Source: Ralstonia sp. UBA689
GTDB taxonomy: Bacteria > Pseudomonadota > Gammaproteobacteria > Burkholderiales > Burkholderiaceae
Assembly (NCBI RefSeq): GCF_002298975.1
Contig: NZ_DBMV01000030.1
Span: 20,336 to 84,335, forward strand
Direction: 5' to 3'
DNA length: 64,000 nt
Shown here one piece after another: positions 1 through 8,914 of the stretch (the stretch's first letter is position 1; each line of letters opens with the position of its first letter). The notes below the pieces were generated by a model that was not told the DNA's origin, ran no database searches, and saw only the letters and a program-made list of their open reading frames with translations. The translations under genes and the position numbers were made by a program.

Positions 1-1486
1 CGGCCAGCGGATCGCGCATCACGGGTGGGCGCGGGAAGTGCATCTCGTGATAGCGGATGATGCGGCCGCCGCGCGCCGCGCGGTAGCCAAACCAGATCGC
101 AAAGAAGATCGGAATGCCGATATACGTGGCGACCACCGCCGGCCAGTCGATCATGCCGCTGGTAAAGGCCTGGTAGTTCTGGCCCAGCGTGATGATCAGG
201 CACAGCCCAAATGCGAACAGCGGGCCATACGGGAAGAACTTCGAGCGATACGGTAGTTGCGAGAGGTCATGCCCCTGCGCTACCAGTCCTTTGCGGAACC
301 GATAGTGGCTGATGGCAATGCCCAGCCACGCCACGAAGCCGGTCATGCCCGAGGTGTTCAGAAGCCACAGGTAGACCGTCTTGTCGCCATACAGCGAGCT
401 GAGGAAGCACAGTGCGCCGACGGCAGTCGTGGCCAGCAGCGCATTGCGCGGCACGCCATTCTTTGAAAGCTGCGCAAAGATGCGCGGCGCACGGCCTTCG
501 GTGGCCAGGTTGTAGAGCATGCGCGTGGAGGCATACATGCCCGAATTGCCGGCCGACAGCACGGCGGTCAGGATCACGGCATTCATCAGCCCGGCCGCAA
601 ACGCCAGACCCGCATGCTGGAACACCAGCGTGAACGGGCTCACGCCGATGTTGGTGACTTCCGTCGAAAGCAGATTCGGATCGGTGTACGGCACCAGCAC
701 ACCGATGATGAAGATCGCCAGCACATAGAACAGGAGGATCCGCCAGAAAACCTGCTTGACTGCCCGCGGAATGGTGCGTGCCGGGTCCGCCGATTCGCCC
801 GCCGCCACGCCGATCAGCTCCGTACCCTGGAACGAGAAGCCCGCGATCATCGCCACGCCGATCATCGCCGGCAGCCCGCCCACGAACGGCGCATCGCCTA
901 CCGTCAGGTTGCGTAAGCCCGATTGCGGACCGCCCTTCATGATCCCGAAGATCATCGCCAGGCCAATGGCAATAAAGAAGATCACGGTGACAACCTTGAT
1001 GAGCGCAAACCAGTACTCTGCTTCGCCAAAGCCGCGCACCGAGATCGCGTTGAGCAGGAAGATGATGGCGAGAAAGACTGCGCTCCACAGGACGCCCGGC
1101 ACATCGGGAAACCAGTAGTGCATGACGAGCTGTGCGGCGGCCAGTTCCACTGCAATCGTCACCGCCCAGTTGTACCAGTAGTTCCAGCCCAGCGCGAAGC
1201 CGAAGCCTTCGTCTACATACAGCGCGCCGTAGGTGGCGAACGAGCCGGAGACGGGCATATAGGCGGCAAGCTCGCCGAGGCTGGTCATCAGGAAATAGAC
1301 CATCGCCCCGATCAGGATGTAGGCGGCAAGTGCGCCTCCGGGGCCTGCCTGCGAAACCGATGCGCCCGAGGCCACAAATAGCCCAGTGCCGATCGATCCA
1401 CCAATGGCGATCATGGTGAGATGGCGCGCGCGCAAGGTGCGGCGCAAGCCCGGCGTCTCTGAGGACGGGGTAGCGTGTTCTGACAT
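1..1486 (-). CDS. lysP: Lysine-specific APC permease LysP (C-terminal end cut by window edge)
   Basis: Inner-membrane amino acid:proton symporter, probably for L-lysine. The start at 1486 gives an N-terminus whose GLRRTLRARHLTMIAIGGSI segment and following GTGLFVASGA match E. coli LysP almost word for word. Later segments GFALGWNYWYNWAVTIAVEL, SFQGTELIGVAAGESADPA and LNTSGMTGFVAWLGIAISHY also follow LysP. The frame stays open for about 495 codons to base 2, slightly longer than E. coli LysP (489 aa), so only the tail is missing. Twelve membrane segments are expected. It is divergent from the fad genes. An arginine or general basic amino acid permease is the alternative; identity across the body favours lysine. 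Confidence 0.9.
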   Translation of the reverse strand, partial: MSEHATPSSETPGLRRTLRARHLTMIAIGGSIGTGLFVASGASVSQAGPGGALAAYILIGAMVYFLMTSLGELAAYMPVSGSFATYGALYVDEGFGFALGWNYWYNWAVTIAVELAAAQLVMHYWFPDVPGVLWSAVFLAIIFLLNAISVRGFGEAEYWFALIKVVTVIFFIAIGLAMIFGIMKGGPQSGLRNLTVGDAPFVGGLPAMIGVAMIAGFSFQGTELIGVAAGESADPARTIPRAVKQVFWRILLFYVLAIFIIGVLVPYTDPNLLSTEVTNIGVSPFTLVFQHAGLAFAAGLMNAVILTAVLSAGNSGMYASTRMLYNLATEGRAPRIFAQLSKNGVPRNALLATTAVGALCFLSSLYGDKTVYLWLLNTSGMTGFVAWLGIAISHYRFRKGLVAQGHDLSQLPYRSKFFPYGPLFAFGLCLIITLGQNYQAFTSGMIDWPAVVATYIGIPIFFAIWFGYRAARGGRIIRYHEMHFPRPPVMRDPLA

Positions 1487-1868
1487 GGATACAGAGTGGT
1501 CGATTTTGCTCGGATCGCGAGCGGAATCGACGAAATGTGACGAAACGTCCCCGCGCCTAGTGGGCGCCTGGCGAACGAAATGCGCGACTCTATCAAAACC
1601 GTCATGTGCCGGGCAAAAAATCGATGCTGCAGCACACGCGTTTGAACCCGGCACAACCCGCCGCACCGCGCGCAAAATGGCGCCGTGCAGCGCAAAAATA
1701 AAAATTGAACGACCGTGCTATTTTGTGTATTCTGTGTCGAGTCGCGGACTTACCGCGCGTTAAAAAAACGATATTTGAGAGACAGTTCAACCGCGAGGCG
1801 CGGTGCGTCCTTCCAGCGCCGCTTTGGCGTCATTTTGAGTCGGCCCTCGCATCATCAAAGGAACCAGC
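1487..1868. promoter_or_regulatory. Divergent control region between lysP and fadB
   Basis: This 382-base region without a gene separates lysP (reverse) from fadB (forward). A forward sigma-70-like promoter can be read as TTGAAC (1705-1710), a 17-base spacer, then TATTCT (1728-1733), four of six matches in each box. The -35 box is embedded in GAACGACCGTGC (1706-1717), which matches 10 of 12 positions of the perfect palindrome GAACGATCGTTC found before the esterase gene at 16948-16959. A repressor site over the fad promoter is therefore possible. A ribosome site AAAGGA lies at 1858-1863, just before the fadB ATG. The lysP-proximal part is A/T-richer around 1613-1710. No RNA element was recognised. 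Confidence 0.45.
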
Positions 1869-3950
1869 ATGACAGCGGAGTACAAGGTCCAGGACGGCGT
1901 TGCCGTCATCACGCTCAGCAACCCGCCGGTCAACGGCCTTGGCCACTCCACGCGCCTGGGCATCGTTGAAGGGATGGTCAAGGCGGGCGATGACCCCAGC
2001 GTCAAGGCCATCGTGATCACCGGTGCAGGCAAGGCCTTCTCGGGCGGCGCCGACATCCGCGAGTTCAACACGCCCAAGGCCACCCAGGAGCCGTCGTTGC
2101 ACGCCGTCATCAAGGCGGTCGAGTCGAGCAGCAAGCCGGTCGTGGCCGCCATCCACTCGGTGGCGATGGGCGGTGGGCTGGAATTGGCGATGGGCTGTCA
2201 CTATCGCGTGGCCGCCCCGGGCGCGCAGATCGCGCTGCCGGAAGTGAAGCTGGGCATCCTGCCGGGCGCCGGCGGCACGCAGCGCCTGCCGCGCGCCATC
2301 GGCCTTGAGCCGGCTCTGAACATGATCGTCTCGGGCACTGCCATTCCGTCGGAAAAGCTCGCCAAGAGCGGCCTGTTCGACCAGATGATCGAAAGCGACC
2401 TGATGGCCGGCGCTATCGATTTCGCGCTGAAGGCCGCCGCCGAAGGCAAGCTGCCGAAGCTGCGCGATCGCAAGGTCGTGCACGACAATCCGCAAGGTTT
2501 CCTGCAATTCGCGCGCAATACCGTGGCCGCTGTGGCCAAGAACTTCCCGGCACCGGGCAAGTGCGTTGACGCCGTGCAGGCTGCCGTGGAAAAGCGCTTT
2601 GACGACGGCATCAAGTTCGAGCGCGAACTGTTCATCGAACTGGTCAACACGCCCGAATCGCGCGCGCTGCGCCACGCCTTCTTCGGCGAGCGTGCCGCGA
2701 GCAAGATCCCCGACGTGCCGGAAGACACGCCCGTGCGCAAGGTGGAGAAGGTTGCCGTCATCGGTGCCGGCACCATGGGCGGCGGCATCTCGATGAACTT
2801 CCTGAACGCCGGCATTCCGGTCACGATCCTGGAAACCAAGCAGGAAGCGCTGGACCGTGGCGTCGCCACCATCCGCAAGAATTACGAGAACAGCGCCAAG
2901 AAGGGCAAGCTGACGCAAGAGAAGGTCGAGCAGCGCATGGGCCTGCTGACCCCGACGCTCTCGTACGACGACATCAAAGATGCGGACCTCGTCATCGAGG
3001 CCGTCTTTGAAGAAATGGGCGTCAAGGAAGTCGTGTTCAAGAAGCTGGATGAAGTCGTCAAGCAGGGCGCGATCCTGGCATCGAACACCTCCACGCTGGA
3101 CGTCGACAAGATCGCCAGTTTCACCAAGCGCCCGCAAGACGTGGTCGGCATGCATTTCTTCAGCCCCGCCAACGTGATGAAGCTGCTGGAAGTCGTGCGC
3201 GGCAAGGACACCGCCAAGGATGTACTGGCAACCGTCATGAAGCTGGCCAAGGCCATCAAGAAGACGGCTGTTGTCTCCGGCGTGTGCGACGGCTTCATCG
3301 GCAACCGCATGATCGAGCAATACAGCCGCCAGGCCGGTTACCTGTTGGACGAAGGCGCGCTGCCCGAGCAGGTCGACAAGGCCATCGAAAAGTTCGGCTT
3401 TGCGATGGGCCCGTTCCGCATGGGCGACCTGGCCGGCAACGACATCGGCTGGGCCATCCGCAAGCGCCGCGCCGTGGACAAGCCGGACATCGTCTATTCC
3501 AAGACGGCTGATTTGCTGTGCGAGATGGGGCGCTTTGGTCAGAAGACCGGCGGCGGCTGGTACGACTACAAGGCGGGCGACCGCAAGCCGTATCCGAACC
3601 AGCAAGTCAACGACATGATCGTCCAGCACTCGAAGGATCTGGGCATCACGCGCCGCAAGATTTCGGATGAAGAGATCGTCGAGCGCCTGGTGTTCGCGCT
3701 GGTCAACGAAGGCGCGAAGATTCTGGAAGAGGGCATCGCCTCAAAGGCGTCGGACATCGACATGGTCTACCTGACCGGTTACGGCTTCCCGCTGTTCCGC
3801 GGCGGCCCGATGCTCTACGCAGACACCGTCGGTCTCTACAACGTCGCGCAAGCGATGCACCGCTACAGCAAGGGCTACCACGGCGAAGCCTGGAAGCCGG
3901 CGCCGCTGCTGCAGAAGCTGGCAGACGAGGGCAAGGGATTTAACGGTTAA
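1869..3950 (+). CDS. fadB: Bifunctional enoyl-CoA hydratase / 3-hydroxyacyl-CoA dehydrogenase (FadB-like)
   Basis: Performs the second and third steps of fatty acid beta-oxidation in the cytoplasm. The 693-residue protein starts with a crotonase domain: the oxyanion-hole segment S58-G-G-A-D62 and the two catalytic glutamates E105 (MGGGLE) and E125 (LPE), twenty apart as in E. coli FadB. A Rossmann NAD site IGAGTMGGG follows at 298-306, and the dehydrogenase catalytic histidine is H429 (GMHFFSPA). Two C-terminal 3HCDH domains complete it. Length and layout resemble the peroxisomal-type multifunctional enzyme more than enterobacterial FadB (729 aa), so the symbol marks function rather than strict orthology. 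First gene of a fadB-pncA-fadA run. Confidence 0.93.
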   Translation: MTAEYKVQDGVAVITLSNPPVNGLGHSTRLGIVEGMVKAGDDPSVKAIVITGAGKAFSGGADIREFNTPKATQEPSLHAVIKAVESSSKPVVAAIHSVAMGGGLELAMGCHYRVAAPGAQIALPEVKLGILPGAGGTQRLPRAIGLEPALNMIVSGTAIPSEKLAKSGLFDQMIESDLMAGAIDFALKAAAEGKLPKLRDRKVVHDNPQGFLQFARNTVAAVAKNFPAPGKCVDAVQAAVEKRFDDGIKFERELFIELVNTPESRALRHAFFGERAASKIPDVPEDTPVRKVEKVAVIGAGTMGGGISMNFLNAGIPVTILETKQEALDRGVATIRKNYENSAKKGKLTQEKVEQRMGLLTPTLSYDDIKDADLVIEAVFEEMGVKEVVFKKLDEVVKQGAILASNTSTLDVDKIASFTKRPQDVVGMHFFSPANVMKLLEVVRGKDTAKDVLATVMKLAKAIKKTAVVSGVCDGFIGNRMIEQYSRQAGYLLDEGALPEQVDKAIEKFGFAMGPFRMGDLAGNDIGWAIRKRRAVDKPDIVYSKTADLLCEMGRFGQKTGGGWYDYKAGDRKPYPNQQVNDMIVQHSKDLGITRRKISDEEIVERLVFALVNEGAKILEEGIASKASDIDMVYLTGYGFPLFRGGPMLYADTVGLYNVAQAMHRYSKGYHGEAWKPAPLLQKLADEGKGFNG

Positions 3951-3985
3951 GCGGCTGACCAACCGACGAAAGCGACTGAACCGCC

Positions 3986-4624
3986 ATGCCACTCACGCCC
4001 ACCGACTGCCTGCTGATCATCGACGTGCAGAACGACTTTCTGCCCGGCGGTGCGCTGGCTGTGCCGGACGGCGACCAGGTCATCCCGGTCGTCAATCGGC
4101 TCGCCCAGGCATTCGGGCGCGTGGTGCTGACGCAGGATTGGCACCCGCGAGAGCACGTGTCGTTCGCTGCCAACCATCCCGGCAAACAGCCGTTCGGCAC
4201 GATTGTATTGCCGTATGGGCAGCAGGTGCTGTGGCCGGTGCACTGCGTGCAGCACAGCACCGGTGCGGCGTTGGCCGATGGGCTGGACGTGCCGCATGCG
4301 CAGTTGATTGTCCGCAAGGGCTATCACCCGCACATCGATAGCTACTCCGCATTCTTTGAAGCGGATCGCAAGACGCCGACCGGCCTGCTGGGCTACCTGC
4401 GCGAGCTTGGAATCAAGCGCGTGTTCTGCGTCGGGCTGGCCACGGACTTTTGCGTGGCGTGGTCGGCGCTGGATGCGCGTGCAGCGGGGCTGGACGTGGC
4501 TGTCATTGAAGATGCCTGCCGCGCCATCGACCTGAACGGGTCGCTCGCACAGGCGTGGAAGAACATGGCGGATGCGGGCATCGCGCGGTTGCAGTCGACG
4601 GACGTTTTGAACACCTTGTCTTGA
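3986..4624 (+). CDS. pncA: Nicotinamidase PncA
   Basis: Hydrolyses nicotinamide to nicotinate and ammonia in the NAD salvage pathway; isochorismatase-like fold, 212 residues. The catalytic triad is visible as D13 (IIDVQNDF), K111 (VRKGYHP) and C156 (ATDFCV). Metal ligands D51, H53 and H57 lie in DWHPREH, the canonical PncA pattern that distinguishes it from other isochorismatase-family proteins. The gene begins 35 bases after fadB stops and is followed by fadA on the same strand, so it is probably co-transcribed with beta-oxidation genes, which consume NAD. An intercistronic hairpin follows it. Confidence 0.93.
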   Translation: MPLTPTDCLLIIDVQNDFLPGGALAVPDGDQVIPVVNRLAQAFGRVVLTQDWHPREHVSFAANHPGKQPFGTIVLPYGQQVLWPVHCVQHSTGAALADGLDVPHAQLIVRKGYHPHIDSYSAFFEADRKTPTGLLGYLRELGIKRVFCVGLATDFCVAWSALDARAAGLDVAVIEDACRAIDLNGSLAQAWKNMADAGIARLQSTDVLNTLS

Positions 4625-4642
4625 ACGGATAACAGAGATACC

Positions 4643-4667
4643 GGGCGCCTGCCGATGCAGTGCGCCC
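4643..4667 (+). other. Intercistronic hairpin between pncA and fadA
   Basis: GGGCGC CTGC (4643-4652) pairs with GCAG (4657-4660) and GCGCCC (4662-4667) around a CGAT loop, with one bulged T at 4661. The ten-pair stem has no following T run, so a mRNA processing or stability element is more likely than a terminator. It lies 26 bases before the fadA ATG. Confidence 0.45.
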
Positions 4668-4692
4668 GCCACCAGTTACGAGGAGCAGCACC

Positions 4693-5871
4693 ATGACCGA
4701 AGCAGTCATCGTTTCCACCGCACGTACCGGCCTGGCCAAGAGCTGGAAGGGCGCCTTCAACATGACGCACGGCGCGACCCTGGGCGGCCATGCGGTCGAA
4801 CACGCCATCGCACGCGCCAAGATCGAGCCGGGCGAAGTTGAAGACGTGCTGATGGGATGCGCCAACCCGGAAGGCGCAACCGGCGCCAACATCGCGCGCC
4901 AGATCGCCCTGCGTGCCGGCTGCCCCGTGACGGTGCCGGGCGCGACCGTGAACCGCTTCTGCTCGTCGGGTCTGCAGACCATCGCAATGGCCGCGCAGCG
5001 CGTGATTGCCGATGAAGGCGACATCTTCGTGGCTGGCGGGGTGGAATCCATCTCGTGCGTGCAGCAAGAGATGAACCGCCACATGCTGGCCGAAGGCTGG
5101 CTGAACAAACACAAGCCGGAAATCTACTGGAGCATGCTCCAGACCGCCGAGACCGTCGCCAAGCGCTACAACATCGGCAAGGATCGCCAGGATGAATACG
5201 GTGTGCAAAGCCAGCAGCGCGCTGCCGCTGCGGCTGCGGCCGGCAAGTTCAACGACGAAATCGTCCCGATGACCACGGTGATGGGCGTGGCCGATGCCAA
5301 GACCGGCCAGCTCATGACGCGCGAGGTCACGATCTCCGCTGACGAAGGCATCCGTGCAGACACGACGCTCGAAGGCGTGTCGAAGATCCGCACCGCCATG
5401 CCGGGCGGCGTGGTCACGGCAGGCAACGCCAGCCAGTTCTCGGACGGCGCCTCGGCAGTGGTGGTGATGAACGGCAAGGTGGCCGCGGCCAAGGGCCTGC
5501 AGCCGCTGGGCGTGTTCCGTGGCTTTGCCGTGGCTGGCTGTGAGCCGGATGAAATGGGCATCGGCCCTGTATTTGCGGTGCCCAAGCTGCTCAAGAAGGC
5601 CGGCCTGAAGGTTGAGGATATCGGTCTGTGGGAGTTGAATGAGGCGTTTGCCGTGCAGGTGCTGTACTGCGCAGACAAGCTCGGCATTCCGATGGACCGT
5701 CTGAACGTCAACGGTGGTGCCATCGCTGTGGGCCACCCGTACGGCGTGTCGGGCGCCCGCCTGACGGGCCACGCACTGATCGAAGGCAAGCGCCGTGGCG
5801 TCAAGTACGTGGTCGTGACCATGTGCATCGGCGGCGGCCAAGGCGCTGCCGGTCTGTTCGAGGTGCTCTAA
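4693..5871 (+). CDS. fadA: Acetyl-CoA acyltransferase (3-ketoacyl-CoA thiolase)
   Basis: Catalyses the thiolytic last step of beta-oxidation. The 392-residue protein has the nucleophile C90 in VNRFCSSGLQ, H348 in GGAIAVGHPYG, and the second active cysteine C378 in TMCIGGGQG, which are the three thiolase signatures in order. The start at 4693 is preceded by GAGGAG, seven bases from the ATG; an upstream in-frame ATG at 4660 lacks such a site. It follows fadB and pncA and ends just before a strong terminator, so the three form a transcription unit. Degradative (FadA) rather than biosynthetic (PhaA) is inferred from pairing with fadB. Confidence 0.93.
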   Translation: MTEAVIVSTARTGLAKSWKGAFNMTHGATLGGHAVEHAIARAKIEPGEVEDVLMGCANPEGATGANIARQIALRAGCPVTVPGATVNRFCSSGLQTIAMAAQRVIADEGDIFVAGGVESISCVQQEMNRHMLAEGWLNKHKPEIYWSMLQTAETVAKRYNIGKDRQDEYGVQSQQRAAAAAAAGKFNDEIVPMTTVMGVADAKTGQLMTREVTISADEGIRADTTLEGVSKIRTAMPGGVVTAGNASQFSDGASAVVVMNGKVAAAKGLQPLGVFRGFAVAGCEPDEMGIGPVFAVPKLLKKAGLKVEDIGLWELNEAFAVQVLYCADKLGIPMDRLNVNGGAIAVGHPYGVSGARLTGHALIEGKRRGVKYVVVTMCIGGGQGAAGLFEVL

Positions 5872-5877
5872 AAGCAG

Positions 5878-5910
5878 ACAGGCTCCCCAACAAACGGGAG
5901 CCTGTTTTGT
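5878..5910 (+). terminator. Rho-independent terminator after fadA
   Basis: A perfect ten-base stem, ACAGGCTCCC (5878-5887) with GGGAGCCTGT (5896-5905), closes an eight-base loop and runs into TTTGTTT. It sits seven bases after the fadA stop and separates the fad unit from the acyl-CoA dehydrogenase gene. Confidence 0.88.
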
Positions 5911-5984
5911 TTCTGCCAGACCTGACTTCAGTGTCAGCTCATGCACCTAGACGGTTTGGCCGTTGTCGTTCTTGCCCTAGATGG

Positions 5985-6165
5985 CACCTTGAATTTCTGT
6001 AAGCGGGCGGGAAAAAGAAGGACCGCTGTCTGAGCGCAGCGAGTTTCGGCCCTTCTCCGCCCGGTTACGGAAATTCGAGGAATCTTTCGCCATCTCGGGC
6101 GCGCCTTTCTTTGCTTACTTTCTTTGGCAAGACAAAGAAAGTGAGTCGGCCCCGGCAGGGGACGA
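5985..6165. repeat. Intergenic two-hairpin repeat element (REP/MITE-like)
   Basis: The 318-base gap between fadA and the acyl-CoA dehydrogenase gene carries two stem-loops. In the first, bases 5988-6010 pair with 6057-6079 over 23 positions with three mismatches; an inner AGAAGG/CCTTCT stem (6016-6021, 6051-6056) surrounds a loop with its own small dyad. In the second, 6114-6126 pairs with 6133-6145 over 13 positions with one G-T wobble. The text around TTTCTTTGCTTACTTTCTTT resembles a dispersed intergenic repeat I recall from Ralstonia and other Burkholderiales; that is memory, not a search. A reverse reading frame through it (5934-6191) looks like the spurious proteins usually called on such repeats. 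Confidence 0.65.
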
Positions 6166-6189
6166 AACACAGGATGGTCCACCAACATC

Positions 6190-8058
6190 ATGTCTTCTCT
6201 ACTGCTATCCCGTCGCGACCTGAGCTTCCTGCTCTATGAATGGCTCGACGTCGAATCGCTCACACGCATTCCGCGTTTTGCCGACCACTCCCGCGAAACC
6301 TTCGATGCTGCGCTCGATACCTGCGAGCGTATCGCCACCGATCTTTTCGCCCCGCACAACAAGAAGAACGACCAGCAAGAGCCGCATTTCGACGGCACCA
6401 CGGTCCACATCATTCCCGAAGTGAAGGTGGCGCTGGATGCCTTCAACAAGGCTGGCCTGATGGCTGCCGGGCAAGACTTCGAGCGCGGCGGCATGCAGTT
6501 GCCGACCGTAGTCGAGAAAGCCGGCTTCGGTTTCTTCAAGGCCGCCAATGTCGGCACCAGCTCGTATCCGTTTCTCACCATCGGCAACGCGAACCTGCTG
6601 CTCGCGCACGGTACGCCCGCGCAGATCGAGACCTTCGTGCAGCCCGAGATGGAAGGCCGCTTCTACGGCACGATGTGCCTGTCGGAGCCGCAGGCCGGTT
6701 CGTCGCTGTCGGACATCGTCACGCGCGCTGAATACGAAGGCGAATCGCCGCTGGGCCAGCAATATCGCCTGACCGGCAACAAGATGTGGATCTCCGCCGG
6801 TGAGCACGAACTGTCGGACAACATCGTCCACCTTGTGCTGGCGAAGATTCCCGGGCCGGACGGCAAGCTGATTCCCGGGGTGAAGGGCATCTCGTTGTTC
6901 ATCGTGCCCAAGTTCCTCGTCAACGCCGATGGCTCGCTGGGCGAGCGCAACGACGTCGTGCTGGCTGGCCTGAACCACAAGATGGGCTATCGCGGCACGA
7001 CCAATTGCCTGCTGAACTTTGGCGAGGGCACGCAGTTCCGCCCCAAAGGCGCAGACGGCCAGCCGCGCGCCGGTGCCATCGGCTATCTGGTCGGCGAGCC
7101 GCACAAGGGCCTGGCGTGCATGTTCCACATGATGAATGAGGCACGCATCGGCGTTGGCATGGGCGCGACGATGCTCGGCTACACCGGCTATCTGCATGCG
7201 GTGGATTACGCGCGCAACCGCCCGCAAGGCCGCCCGATTGGTCCATCCGGCAAGGATGCCGCGTCCCCGCAAATCCGCATTGTTGACCACGCCGATGTGC
7301 GCCGCATGCTGCTGGCGCAGAAGGCCTACGTGGAAGGCGCGCTCGGCTTGAACCTGTATTGCGCCAAGCTCGTCGATGAAGAGCGTGGTGAAACCGACGC
7401 GGCCAAGCGCGCGAAGCTCGGCCTGCTGCTCGACATCCTCACGCCGATCGCCAAGAGCTGGCCGTCGCAGTGGTGCCTGGAAGCCAACAGCCTGGCGATC
7501 CAGGTGCACGGCGGCTACGGCTACACGCGCGAATACAACGTCGAGCAGTTCTACCGCGACAACCGCCTGAATCCGATCCACGAGGGCACGCACGGTATCC
7601 AGGGGCTGGACCTGCTCGGCCGCAAGGTCGTCATGCAGGATGGCGCCGCCTTCAGCGCGCTGGGCGAACGCGTGCAAGCCACGGTCGGTCGCGCGCTGGA
7701 GACCGGTGACGAGACGCTGGTCGGCTACGGCCGTGCGCTGGGCATGGCCACGCAAAAGCTGGCCAAGGTCACGCAGACGCTGTGGGCGGCCGGTGACCCG
7801 CGCGTGACGCTGGCCAACGCCTCGGTCTATCTCGAAGCCTTCGGCCATGTCGTTGTCGCGTGGATCTGGCTGGAGCAAGCCTTGTCTGCCGCAAAGGCGT
7901 TGCCGAGCGCGCAGGGCGAGGAAGCCGACTTCTATCGCGGCAAGCTTCAGGCCGCGCGCTACTTCTTCCAGTGGGAGTTGCCGAAGATCGACCCACAGAT
8001 TGCGCTGCTGGGCTCGCTCGACACCACCACGCTGGATATGCAGGACGCCTGGTTCTGA
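6190..8058 (+). CDS. Acyl-CoA dehydrogenase (large DmdC-like type)
   Basis: FAD-dependent first step of acyl-CoA beta-oxidation; 622 residues, longer than the classic 380-residue enzymes. The N-terminal helical domain is followed by the FAD/substrate motifs MCLSEPQAGSSLSDI and KMWISAGEHE, and the C-terminal domain carries the catalytic base E465 in NPIHEGTHGIQG with GGYGYTREYNVEQFYRD ahead of it. A further C-terminal extension after about residue 490 is typical of the DmdC / FadE-like subfamily used on medium or long chains. The ATG at 6190 has only a poor ribosome site (AGGATGG at 6171-6177), because it abuts a repeat element. It is followed by an SDR and a thioesterase on the same strand. 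Confidence 0.9.
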   Translation: MSSLLLSRRDLSFLLYEWLDVESLTRIPRFADHSRETFDAALDTCERIATDLFAPHNKKNDQQEPHFDGTTVHIIPEVKVALDAFNKAGLMAAGQDFERGGMQLPTVVEKAGFGFFKAANVGTSSYPFLTIGNANLLLAHGTPAQIETFVQPEMEGRFYGTMCLSEPQAGSSLSDIVTRAEYEGESPLGQQYRLTGNKMWISAGEHELSDNIVHLVLAKIPGPDGKLIPGVKGISLFIVPKFLVNADGSLGERNDVVLAGLNHKMGYRGTTNCLLNFGEGTQFRPKGADGQPRAGAIGYLVGEPHKGLACMFHMMNEARIGVGMGATMLGYTGYLHAVDYARNRPQGRPIGPSGKDAASPQIRIVDHADVRRMLLAQKAYVEGALGLNLYCAKLVDEERGETDAAKRAKLGLLLDILTPIAKSWPSQWCLEANSLAIQVHGGYGYTREYNVEQFYRDNRLNPIHEGTHGIQGLDLLGRKVVMQDGAAFSALGERVQATVGRALETGDETLVGYGRALGMATQKLAKVTQTLWAAGDPRVTLANASVYLEAFGHVVVAWIWLEQALSAAKALPSAQGEEADFYRGKLQAARYFFQWELPKIDPQIALLGSLDTTTLDMQDAWF

Positions 8059-8097
8059 TCGAACCGCCAACTACGACAACGACATACAGGAGACACC

Positions 8098-8880
8098 ATG
8101 GGTACGCTCAAGCACCTCTTTGATCTGTCCGGCAAGACGGCGCTGATCACCGGCGGCTCGCGCGGGCTCGGCCTGCAGATTGCCGAAGCACTGGGCGAGC
8201 AGGGCGCGCGCATCGTGCTGTCGGCGCGCAAGGCCGATGAGCTGAGGGAAGCGCAGGCGCATCTGAAGTCGCTCGGTATCGAGGCCGACTGGATTGCCGC
8301 TGATGGCGCTGTGGACGCAGACATCCAGCGCCTGGCCGATGAAGCGCTTGCCAAGCTGGGGCACGTTGACATCCTCGTCAACAATGCCGGCGCCACCTGG
8401 GGCGCCCCGGCCGAAGACCACCCGGTCGAAGCCTGGGACAAGGTGATGAACCTGAACATCCGTGGCCTGTTCCTGCTCACGCAGCAGATCGGCAAGCGTT
8501 CGATGATCCCGCGCAAGTACGGCAAGGTCATCAATGTGGCGTCCATCGCCGGCCTCAAGGGCAACCCGCCGGGCTCGTTGGATACGATTGCCTACAACAC
8601 CAGCAAGGGCGCCGTGGTCAATTTCACGCGCGCGCTGGCCGGCGAATGGGGCGAGCACAACATCACCGTCAACGCGATTGCCCCGGGCTTCTTCCCGTCG
8701 AAGATGACGCGTGGCTCGCTGGAAAAGCTGGGCGTGGACAAGCTAGCCGAGCGATCGCCGCTGCACCGCATTGGCGACGAGGAAGACCTCAAGGGCGTGG
8801 CCGCACTGTTCGCGTCGGATGCCTCCAAGCACATCACCGGTCAGATCCTGGCCGTCGACGGCGGCGTGAGCGTGGTCTAA
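8098..8880 (+). CDS. SDR-family oxidoreductase
   Basis: Rossmann-fold NAD(P)-dependent dehydrogenase of 260 residues. The cofactor motif TGGSRGLG lies near the N-terminus, NNAG around residue 95, and the catalytic Ser149, Tyr166 and Lys170 (AYNTSK) are present; the Ser-Tyr gap is a few residues wider than usual. The C-terminus ITGQILAVDGGVSVV is typical of FabG-like classical SDRs. A GGAGA ribosome site precedes the ATG. It lies 39 bases after the acyl-CoA dehydrogenase, so a role on a 3-hydroxyacyl or related lipid intermediate is plausible. The substrate cannot be read from sequence. Confidence 0.88.
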   Translation: MGTLKHLFDLSGKTALITGGSRGLGLQIAEALGEQGARIVLSARKADELREAQAHLKSLGIEADWIAADGAVDADIQRLADEALAKLGHVDILVNNAGATWGAPAEDHPVEAWDKVMNLNIRGLFLLTQQIGKRSMIPRKYGKVINVASIAGLKGNPPGSLDTIAYNTSKGAVVNFTRALAGEWGEHNITVNAIAPGFFPSKMTRGSLEKLGVDKLAERSPLHRIGDEEDLKGVAALFASDASKHITGQILAVDGGVSVV

Positions 8881-8914
8881 TTCCGGCTGCTTCTCAATCC
8901 TCATTGAACGCAGC

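Noticed and set aside
1487..1868. Possible lysine riboswitch before lysP
   Set aside because: No conserved lysine riboswitch core or matching terminator/antiterminator stems could be read; such switches are also rare in beta-proteobacteria.
1830..3629. Reverse-strand open frame of 599 codons opposite fadB
   Set aside because: Histidine/arginine/aspartate-rich shadow of a high-GC gene; no domain, and it lies wholly inside a well-supported gene.
5934..6191. 85-codon reverse frame in the intergenic repeat
   Set aside because: Sequence (e.g. THFLCLAKESKQRKARP) looks like the spurious proteins predicted on dispersed Burkholderiales repeats; no ribosome site.
6205..8070. Reverse-strand open frame of 621 codons opposite the acyl-CoA dehydrogenase
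   Set aside because: Same kind of GC shadow; the forward gene has intact catalytic motifs.
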